Program-made: the position numbers and the translations under genes
Source: Alteripontixanthobacter muriae
GTDB taxonomy: Bacteria; Pseudomonadota; Alphaproteobacteria; Sphingomonadales; Sphingomonadaceae
Length of the DNA stretch: 37,719 nucleotides
Direction of reading: 5' to 3'
Assembly (NCBI RefSeq): GCF_013336795.1
Contig: NZ_JAAFZT010000030.1
Span: 22,720 to 60,438, forward strand
Shown: positions 31,896 to 37,719 of the stretch, one piece after another
Numbering within the stretch: the first letter of the stretch is position 1
Layout: the number at the start of each line of letters is the position of its first letter
Notes under the pieces: generated by a model
Told to the model about the DNA's origin: nothing
Seen by the model: the letters and a program-made list of their open reading frames with translations, nothing else
Databases searched by the model: none

Positions 31896-31921
31896 CCCCG
31901 GCAAGCTTTGGTTTGTCGGGG
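31896..31921 (+). terminator. Terminator after the stress membrane protein gene
   Basis: CCCCGGCAAGC (31896-31906) pairs with GTTTGTCGGGG (31911-31921) over 11 bp with two G-U wobbles and a TTTG loop, followed by CTTTCTTC. It lies 40 bp after the stop codon. Confidence 0.75.
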
Positions 31922-31995
31922 CTTTCTTCAATCAGGATTGGACATTCGCCCTCAGCTTAGCGATGCAGCGAACGCGCACCTCTTCGGAAAATTGA

Positions 31996-32361
31996 ATGAT
32001 CGAGCATCCTGCCGCCTTTATACTGGAAGACGAGGCAATCCTCGCCTTCGCACTGGAAGACATGCTTCTGGAAATGGGCTTTGCGAAAGTAGCGGTCGCC
32101 TCGACCATCGAGGAGGCCAACCAGCTTCTGGAAAACTGGGCTCCTGCCCTCGCCATCCTGGACGTGAATATTCGCGGCGAACGCAGCTACGGCGTGGCGA
32201 AAAGGCTTGGCGAGAGGGGAATCCCGCTTGTTTTCGCGACGGGCTATGGCGATGCCGAACGCCCGGAAGCCTTCGCTCACGTACCCACTCTCACCAAGCC
32301 TTACGGCTCGGAACAGCTTCGCACCGTCTTGCAATCCCTTCAGCTTGCATGCTCGCAGTAG
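31996..32361 (+). CDS. Single-domain response regulator
   Basis: The 121-residue protein is a lone receiver domain. The acidic pair E11-D12 (FILEDE), phospho-acceptor D56 (AILDVNI), T82 (FATGYGD) and K101 (LTKPYG) are all in place. No output domain follows. In sphingomonads single-domain regulators such as SdrG feed phosphate into or out of the PhyR-NepR-EcfG stress pathway, which makes the location among EcfG-type promoters suggestive. No histidine kinase is in the window. The gene starts at ATG 31996; its ribosome site is weak. The FATGYG variant is typical of receivers paired with HWE-type kinases. Confidence 0.92.
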   Translation: MIEHPAAFILEDEAILAFALEDMLLEMGFAKVAVASTIEEANQLLENWAPALAILDVNIRGERSYGVAKRLGERGIPLVFATGYGDAERPEAFAHVPTLTKPYGSEQLRTVLQSLQLACSQ

Positions 32362-32608
32362 CCCTTCCGGTGTTCCGGTAAGTCAGAGACCTCTCCGGCC
32401 GCTTCACCATCTGCGTGAATGGTTCGAATGTGCCTGATCGTAGCCACGGCGAAGCGACAGACTGCTTTGCGCAATCCTTCCTTTATTTAACGACACGCAT
32501 CCGGAACGCGGTCTTCAGCGTTACCCTGAAGCCGGGTTCTCAGTCGCAATACGCGCTTTCCGGTCACAAAGAATCTGGCGACAATTAAGGAATGCGATAC
32601 AAGAAGAC

Positions 32609-34450
32609 ATGGGGGATAAATTAACCAGTGCTGTGCAAATTGCGCGCATGTCGCTGCAAAAGCTCTTGAATGCGCAGTCCCTGCTGCCGTTTGTGGTGGG
32701 ACTCATCTATTACGTACTTGCGGCAATGGCCCTCGACCTGACCCAGGGTTCGGAGGGAATCGCCACGATATGGCCGTCCAGCGGTGTCGCGGTCGCCGCG
32801 CTGCTGCTGGCAAGCCCGCCGCAGCGGCCGATCGTCTATATGGCCATCCTGATCGCCAGCTTCTTTTCGAATTATGGCGCAGGCATGTCCGCCTTGCAGG
32901 CGGGCGGGTTTACCATCGCCAATCTGGTCGAGGCCTATGTCGCCATCAGGCTGATGAACGGTTCTGGACGCAATGCCGCATCTTTCACCCGCCCGATCTT
33001 CGTGGCGCGCTTCTGCCTTGCCGCCATTGCGGCCGGAGCGCTAAGCGGGCTGATCGCGTCCGTTTTCGCCGGAATAGCGTTCGCATCCTTTTTTCAATCG
33101 TGGTGGACGACCGTCAGCCTCGGGATCATGCTGGTAGTTCCACCTACCGTCATCCTTGCCGAGGCCGTTCCGCTGGTGCGCCAGGGCATCAAGCTGAAGC
33201 GGGTGCTGCGTACGACAGTGATGCTGGGCATCATCGCGGTAGTGTCCTGGATCGTGTTCTGGCAGGCGTCTTTCCCGCTGCTGTGGGTGACGCTCCTCGG
33301 CGTCATGATCGCCACCTATGTCTCCGGCCCGCCGGGCGCTTCTCTCAGCGTGTTGATCATCGCGATCATAGGCAGTTACGCCACCGTGCACAGCGAAGGG
33401 CAGATCAGCCTGGGGAACGTGGACCGCAGGACAACCGTCCTGTTCTTCCAGGTCTATCTGCTGACACTGCTCGCCTCCGCCTTGCCGTTCGCTGCGCTGC
33501 TCGCCCGGCGCGAAAGGCAGCTTGCCGAAACCAGGCGCGGCAACCGGCTGCTCGGCATGGCCGAACGCGCCGCCAAGGTTGGCCACTGGCGATATGCCAT
33601 GGCGACGGGCGACCTGTTCTTCTCGCGCCAGACCTATCGGATCCACGGGCTGACCAAGTCCGGTCCGTTCGACCAGAAAGCAGCGCTGCGCTCCTATCAT
33701 CCGGCAGACAGACTGCGCGCCGAAAGCAATCTGCGCACCACGATGGAAAGCGGTGAGCCTACGGCCTTCGAAGCCAGGCTGATGAATCCGGACGGGTCGG
33801 AACGACACGTCTATGTTCGTGCGGAACTCGAAAAGGCCGACGACGGCAAGCCGGTCGCCATCTTCGGCATCATTCAGGATGTTTCCGACCAGGTAGCATC
33901 AAGGCAGGAACTGGAAGAGGCAAGAAGCAAGGCGGTAGCGGAAGCCGCCCATGCCTCCATGCTCGCCGAGACCGACCAGCTGACCGGCGTGGCGAACCGC
34001 CGCAAGGCCATGGCCGTGCTGGAGGAACATGTCGCGAATTGCAGCAGGATGGGCGGCAGCTTTGCCGTCATCATGCTCGATGTCGATCGGTTCAAGTCGA
34101 TCAACGATGCGCATGGCCATGTGGCAGGGGACATTGTCCTGCAGCGTATCGTGGAGACCTGCTGCGCGACCCTGCGCGACAGCGACTTCATCGGCCGGCT
34201 GGGCGGCGAGGAATTCCTGATGATCCTGCCCGGGGTCGCTGCCGAAGGCGGTGCCGCGGTTGCGGAGCGTGCCCGTTCGGCAGTGGAGAACATGCGGTGG
34301 TCGCCGCTGGAACTCAGGCAGGTGACCGTCAGCATGGGCCTGTCGGTGTATGAGACCGGCAAGACTGCGCCCGAACTGCTGCAGGCGGCCGACCATGCGC
34401 TGTATCGCGCCAAGAACCAGGGCCGCAATCTTCTCTGCCTCGCTGCGTAG
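32609..34450 (+). CDS. MASE1-PAS-GGDEF diguanylate cyclase
   Basis: The 613-residue protein makes cyclic di-GMP from two GTP. Residues about 24-300 form a MASE1 sensory membrane domain with eight or so helices (IATIWPSSGVAVAALLL is the MASE1 hallmark). A PAS domain lies at about 318-430 (AERAAKVGHWRYAMATGDLF, quoted from its start, and GIIQDVSDQ at its end). A short coil follows, then the GGDEF domain (450-613). The active-site motif is GGEEF (532-536), and RDSD (523-526) five residues before it is an intact inhibitory I-site, so the enzyme should be active and feedback-inhibited. ATG 32609 is the listed start; 32648 is a later alternative. It links the stress cluster to surface and exopolysaccharide control. 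Confidence 0.93.
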   Translation: MGDKLTSAVQIARMSLQKLLNAQSLLPFVVGLIYYVLAAMALDLTQGSEGIATIWPSSGVAVAALLLASPPQRPIVYMAILIASFFSNYGAGMSALQAGGFTIANLVEAYVAIRLMNGSGRNAASFTRPIFVARFCLAAIAAGALSGLIASVFAGIAFASFFQSWWTTVSLGIMLVVPPTVILAEAVPLVRQGIKLKRVLRTTVMLGIIAVVSWIVFWQASFPLLWVTLLGVMIATYVSGPPGASLSVLIIAIIGSYATVHSEGQISLGNVDRRTTVLFFQVYLLTLLASALPFAALLARRERQLAETRRGNRLLGMAERAAKVGHWRYAMATGDLFFSRQTYRIHGLTKSGPFDQKAALRSYHPADRLRAESNLRTTMESGEPTAFEARLMNPDGSERHVYVRAELEKADDGKPVAIFGIIQDVSDQVASRQELEEARSKAVAEAAHASMLAETDQLTGVANRRKAMAVLEEHVANCSRMGGSFAVIMLDVDRFKSINDAHGHVAGDIVLQRIVETCCATLRDSDFIGRLGGEEFLMILPGVAAEGGAAVAERARSAVENMRWSPLELRQVTVSMGLSVYETGKTAPELLQAADHALYRAKNQGRNLLCLAA

Positions 34451-34500
34451 GCGCTACCGCTCCATCGTCGCAGACAGCGCCCTTCTGCCGCGAAGGTACA

Positions 34501-34515
34501 ATCAGCGTAGCTGAT
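34501..34515 (+). repeat. Small inverted repeat upstream of the aldehyde dehydrogenase stress promoter
   Basis: ATCAGC (34501-34506) and GCTGAT (34510-34515) are exact inverted repeats around GTA. They lie five bases before the GGAAC element, so they may be an operator or a terminator for the upstream cyclase gene without a U-run. Confidence 0.4.
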
Positions 34516-34519
34516 AATC

Positions 34520-34544
34520 GGAACATCGCAGATCGCGTCCCGTT
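34520..34544 (+). promoter_or_regulatory. EcfG-type general stress promoter before the aldehyde dehydrogenase
   Basis: GGAAC (34520-34524), 16 bases, CGTT (34541-34544) matches the EcfG consensus exactly. The gene's ATG is 33 bp further downstream. Confidence 0.78.
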
Positions 34545-34576
34545 GATGGGGAAAGCTCCAGACAAGGGATTTCTCC

Positions 34577-35959
34577 ATGGACAAGCAGCACAAGACCATC
34601 AACCCGGCGACTGGCGAGATCATCGCGACCTACGATCTGATGGATCAGGACACGGTTTTTGCCGCTGTCGAGGATTGCCATGTCGCCTTCCGGAAATGGC
34701 GCAACACCTCGCTTGACGAGCGCGCCGAAAACCTTCGTGCCATCGGCAAGGAACTGCGCGACCGGAAGGACGAATTTGCCGCTCTGATGACGCGGGAGAT
34801 GGGCAAGACGCTGAAGCAGGCAGTGCAGGAAGTGCAGCTATGCGCGGCAATCTGCGACTGGACTGCCGACAATGGGCCGGAAAAGCTGAAGGACGAGACC
34901 CGGGAATTGCAGCAGGGCGTTCGCGGCGTCGTGACCTTCCAGCCCATCGGCGTCATATACGGCATCCAGCCCTGGAACTTCCCCGCCTATCAGGTGGTGC
35001 GCTATTCCATCGCCAGCCTGATGGCAGGCAACGGCGTGATGCTGAAACATGCCGAAAACGTGACCGGTTCGGGCGAGATGCTGCGCGACATCTATGAAGC
35101 CGCCGGTCTGCCGAAAAACCTGTTCACCGTCATCCGGACGACGAACGATATTTCGGAAAAGGTCATCCAGCACGAACTGGTGCGCGGCGTCACCTTCACC
35201 GGCAGCGAAACCACCGGTAGGGTCATCGCCCAGCAAGCCGCGCAGGCGCTGAAGAAGACCGTGCTCGAGCTGGGATCGAACGACGCCTATGTCGTGCTGG
35301 AGGATGCCGATCTCGACCAGGCGGTGAAGGCTTGCGTCACTGGCCGCATCTACAACAATGGCGAAACCTGCGTAGCCGCAAAGCGCTTCGTGGTCGTGGA
35401 CAAGCTGTACGACCAGTTCCGCGATGCATTCGTCGAACGGATGAAGGGCGTGAAGATGGGCGACCCGACCGCAGAGGATACCGGCCTCGGCCCCATGGCC
35501 CGCGAAGATTTGCGCGACAAGCTGGCCGAACAGGTGGAGGAAAGCGTGAAGAACGGCGCGACCGTCCTCTGCGGCGGCGAAGTGCCCGAGCGCGAAGGCT
35601 ATTACTATCCCGCCACGGTTCTGGAGGACGTGAAGCCCGGCCAGCCTGCCTATGACGACGAATTGTTCGGTCCCGTCGCGGCTCTGATCCGGGCCAGGGA
35701 TGACGAGGATGCAATGCGGATCGCCAACGACAGCCGCTTCGGCCTCGGTGGCGGTATTTTCTCCAAGGACGTGGACAAGGCAGTCCGGATGGCGGCGGAG
35801 CAATTCGACACCGGCATGGTGTTCATCAACGGTTTCGGCCTTGCCGTGCCGAACATGCCCTTCGGCGGGGTCAAGCATTCAGGCTATGGCCGCGAACATG
35901 GCGGCTTCGGCATGCACGAATTCGTCAACATCAAGGGCATCTCGGTCATGGCCGAGTAG
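34577..35959 (+). CDS. Succinate-semialdehyde dehydrogenase-type aldehyde dehydrogenase
   Basis: The 460-residue enzyme oxidises an aldehyde, probably succinate semialdehyde, to the acid with NAD(P)+. The signature residues are in order: oxyanion Asn in PWNFP (N134), general base Glu in LELGSND (E231) and catalytic Cys in NNGETCVAAKRF (C265). Cofactor-binding FTGSETTGR (207-215) lies before them. The C-terminal PFGGVKHSGYGREHGGFG is the family end. The TINPATGE start, short N-terminus and 460-residue size match the YneI/Sad-type NAD-dependent succinate-semialdehyde dehydrogenases. An EcfG promoter lies upstream, indicating stress induction. No GABA transaminase is adjacent, so the substrate is inferred only by similarity. 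Confidence 0.9.
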   Translation: MDKQHKTINPATGEIIATYDLMDQDTVFAAVEDCHVAFRKWRNTSLDERAENLRAIGKELRDRKDEFAALMTREMGKTLKQAVQEVQLCAAICDWTADNGPEKLKDETRELQQGVRGVVTFQPIGVIYGIQPWNFPAYQVVRYSIASLMAGNGVMLKHAENVTGSGEMLRDIYEAAGLPKNLFTVIRTTNDISEKVIQHELVRGVTFTGSETTGRVIAQQAAQALKKTVLELGSNDAYVVLEDADLDQAVKACVTGRIYNNGETCVAAKRFVVVDKLYDQFRDAFVERMKGVKMGDPTAEDTGLGPMAREDLRDKLAEQVEESVKNGATVLCGGEVPEREGYYYPATVLEDVKPGQPAYDDELFGPVAALIRARDDEDAMRIANDSRFGLGGGIFSKDVDKAVRMAAEQFDTGMVFINGFGLAVPNMPFGGVKHSGYGREHGGFGMHEFVNIKGISVMAE

Positions 35960-35986
35960 ACAAATCCTCTCAACGAAGGAGCGAGG

Positions 35987-36793
35987 TCAGCGCAGGGTGG
36001 CGCTGGCCTCCATCACCGTTCGGCCATCGCCGCCAATCGCCCGCAGCGCCAGCGCCTCGTCATCTTCGCGCATTGCAAGGTGCAGATTCTGCCCTGCAAA
36101 TGCTGGCGCCACTGCCTGACAGCGGAAGGTGGCGAGTCTGCCCCGAGCCGAAGCAGCCTTCATCAACAGGCTGGCGACCAGCGGACCGTGCACGACAAGA
36201 GCGGGATAGCCTTCCTCTTCTTGTGCATAGGGCAGATCGTAATGAATGCGGTGGCTGTTGAAGGTGAGCGCCGAGTAGCGAAACAGCATGACCTCATCAG
36301 GCCGGATGGTTTCGACAATGGGCCAGCCATCGGGCATGGGGCCATCATCAGCTGGCAGGGGAAGCTCGCTTTTCGCGGCCTCCCGGTAGACGATGGTCCT
36401 TTCCTCCTCCACCGCGACTGCGCCATCCGCCCGTATGGTGATGTCCTCGATCATGAAGGCCAGCAATCCGCTGCGTCCGGTCTTCTCCTCGAGTGAACGG
36501 ACGATCGTGCTGCGTTCGACCGCTGCATCCGGTGTGATGCGTGTACCGAAAGTCAACTTGCTGCCGGCCCACATGCGGCGCGGCAGCCGAGCAGCAAGAT
36601 CGTCACCCTGCCGCAGAGGATGGCCGTCGGGGCCTGTCGCGCTGAGCGATGTGCGCGGATTGCACAGGCACCAGTGAAAGCCCGCAGGCGCAGGTTCACC
36701 GGCTGAACCATCTGCAATGCCGAGCGTACAGCGATAGCGCGTGATCGCACCCGGATCGGCTCGGTCGTGCGCCACTTCGGCCTCGGCCGGCAT
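35987..36793 (-). CDS. Hotdog-fold enoyl-CoA hydratase, mesaconyl-C4-CoA hydratase-like
   Basis: The 268-residue product is a double-hotdog protein of the MaoC/HTD2 type. The N-terminal half has a HWCLCNPRTSLSATGPDGH segment. The C-terminal half holds the active-site block FRYSALTFNSHRIHYDLPYA, followed by YPALVVHGPLVASLL, which is the hydratase motif (N-S-H-x-I-H-Y-D). This arrangement is that of FAS1-like dehydratases and mesaconyl-C4-CoA hydratase. Its ATG shares one base with the stop of the acyl-CoA dehydrogenase (TGATG), so the two are translated together. The pair would dehydrogenate an acyl-CoA and hydrate the product; the exact substrate is not readable. Confidence 0.88.
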   Translation of the reverse strand: MPAEAEVAHDRADPGAITRYRCTLGIADGSAGEPAPAGFHWCLCNPRTSLSATGPDGHPLRQGDDLAARLPRRMWAGSKLTFGTRITPDAAVERSTIVRSLEEKTGRSGLLAFMIEDITIRADGAVAVEEERTIVYREAAKSELPLPADDGPMPDGWPIVETIRPDEVMLFRYSALTFNSHRIHYDLPYAQEEEGYPALVVHGPLVASLLMKAASARGRLATFRCQAVAPAFAGQNLHLAMREDDEALALRAIGGDGRTVMEASATLR

Positions 36794-37719
36794 CAGTGGC
36801 TGCGAGGCATGCCGAGGACATGCTGCGAAATATAGGAGAGGATCAGATTGGTCGAGATTGGCGCGACCTGGTAAAGCCGGGTCTCGCGAAACTTGCGCTC
36901 GACATCATATTCAACGGCAAACCCGAAGCCGCCGAAGGTCTGCACGCAGGCTTCGCCCGCGGCCCAGCTGGCCTCGGATGCGAGCAGCTTCGCCATGTTG
37001 GCTTCCGCCCCCGCATTGTCGCCGCCTTCATATTTCGCCAGCGCGTCATGCACCATCAGTTCGGCGGCGCGCATCTGCGCGTAGGCGCGGGCGATGGGGA
37101 ATTGCACCCCCTGGTTCTGGCCGATGGGCCGCCCGAAGACCTTGCGATTGCCGGCATATTCTGACGCCTTTTCGATGAACCATTTGGCGTCGCCCACGCA
37201 TTCGGCTGCGATCAGGATGCGCTCGGCATTCATGCCTGACAGGATATAGCGGAAGCCCTTCCCCTCCTCGCCGATCAGGGCCGAAGCGGGAATCCGCATG
37301 TCGTCGAAGAACACTTCGCAACTCGAATGGTTCATCATGGTTTCGATAGGCCGAACCGTCAGCCCGTTGCCGAGCACCTGCCGCATGTCGACGAGGAACA
37401 CCGACAGCCCATCGGTGCGCTTCTCCACCCGGTCCACGGGCGTGGTCCGCGCCAGCAGCAGCATGAGGTCGGAATGTTCCGCCCGGCTCGTCCATATTTT
37501 TTGGCCATTCACCACATAATCGTCGCCCTCGCGCTTCGCTTCGGTTCGCAGGGCCAGGGTGTCGGTGCCGCTGGTAGGCTCCGTGACGCCGAAAGCCTGC
37601 AGCCGCAATTCACCGTTGGCTATGCGGGGGAGGTACTCGGCCTTTTGCGCGTCGGAGCCATGCCGTAGCAGAGTGCCCATGATGTACATCTGCGCATGGC
37701 AGGCCCCGCCATTGCAGCC
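36793..37719 (-). CDS. Acyl-CoA dehydrogenase, N-terminus beyond window edge
   Basis: The frame is open to the right edge and enters with a typical GGACHAQMYIMGTLLRHGSD run, so about 80-100 N-terminal residues lie outside. Visible landmarks include LQAFGVTEPTSGTDTLALRT (FAD-binding loop), VVNGQKIWTSRAEHSDLMLL, the middle beta-domain, GEEGKGFRYILSGMNAERI, GRPIGQNQGVQFPIARAYAQ, and VQTFGGFGFAVEYDVER near the C-terminus, which is the flavin-contact segment. The predicted reaction is alpha,beta-dehydrogenation of an acyl-CoA with electron-transfer flavoprotein as acceptor. Translation is coupled to the downstream hydratase. The glutamate base was not assigned because the enzyme subfamily is uncertain. 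Confidence 0.93.
   Translation of the reverse strand, partial: GCNGGACHAQMYIMGTLLRHGSDAQKAEYLPRIANGELRLQAFGVTEPTSGTDTLALRTEAKREGDDYVVNGQKIWTSRAEHSDLMLLLARTTPVDRVEKRTDGLSVFLVDMRQVLGNGLTVRPIETMMNHSSCEVFFDDMRIPASALIGEEGKGFRYILSGMNAERILIAAECVGDAKWFIEKASEYAGNRKVFGRPIGQNQGVQFPIARAYAQMRAAELMVHDALAKYEGGDNAGAEANMAKLLASEASWAAGEACVQTFGGFGFAVEYDVERKFRETRLYQVAPISTNLILSYISQHVLGMPRSH

Noticed and set aside
32491-32522. GGAAC followed by CGTT upstream of the diguanylate cyclase
   Set aside because: The spacing is 11 bases, far too short for an EcfG promoter.
34838-35878. 346-codon minus-strand frame inside the aldehyde dehydrogenase
   Set aside because: His/Leu-rich antisense shadow of a gene with complete catalytic residues.
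1-37719. CRISPR arrays, tRNA or rRNA genes, complete insertion sequences
   Set aside because: No regularly spaced repeats, no tRNA-like TTCGA arms in a cloverleaf context and no transposase motifs were seen on either strand.

Overview
The window looks like chromosome of a Sphingomonadales alphaproteobacterium, most likely Erythrobacteraceae or a close sphingomonad. The reasons are several TonB-dependent receptors (TBDRs), a PepSY partner of a siderophore receptor, a DUF6481-type protein, a MucR fragment, an alphaproteobacterial Fur-type box and GGAAC-N16/17-CGTT promoters of the EcfG general stress sigma factor. This is inference from gene content; no rRNA or tRNA was found.

Positions 1-10040 look like an amino-acid or peptide acquisition region. 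They hold a TBDR running off the left edge, an Lrp/AsnC regulator, a leucine-type dehydrogenase, a second TBDR, an exported serine hydrolase of the beta-lactamase/transpeptidase fold and a YbaK-type aminoacyl-tRNA deacylase. Base composition here looks less GC-rich by eye than further right.

Positions 10040-14590 are a patchwork accessory segment. An S9-type peptidase tail meets a truncated MucR tail head to head. Then come a DUF6481-like protein and a compact minus-strand cassette: a ParB-like/DNA methyltransferase fusion with an unusual DAPY catalytic motif, followed by two small basic proteins that appear to be paralogues of each other. About 740 bp without a convincing gene and a 47-aa acidic ORF follow. 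No integrase or transposase is visible.

Positions 14590-22300 hold an iron-uptake operon (siderophore TBDR, PepSY membrane protein, small membrane protein) behind a Fur-like box, a four-EF-hand lipoprotein with a strong terminator, an AI-2E family permease and a GDSL esterase autotransporter.

Positions 22600-28300 hold a two-gene unit of a pyruvyl-transferase-like protein and an FrhB-like Fe-S flavoprotein, a DUF3667 membrane protein, an RlpA-like protein and an MFS transporter.

Positions 28330-34450 are an envelope and stress cluster: ExoD-like protein, small lipoprotein, PRC-barrel protein, membrane-anchored and membrane proteins, a single-domain response regulator and a MASE1-PAS-GGDEF diguanylate cyclase. 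EcfG-type promoters are visible before the 31104 and 34577 genes and probably before the 30336 gene. Positions 34577-37719 hold a succinate-semialdehyde-type dehydrogenase, then a translationally coupled acyl-CoA dehydrogenase (cut by the right edge) and hotdog-fold enoyl-CoA hydratase.
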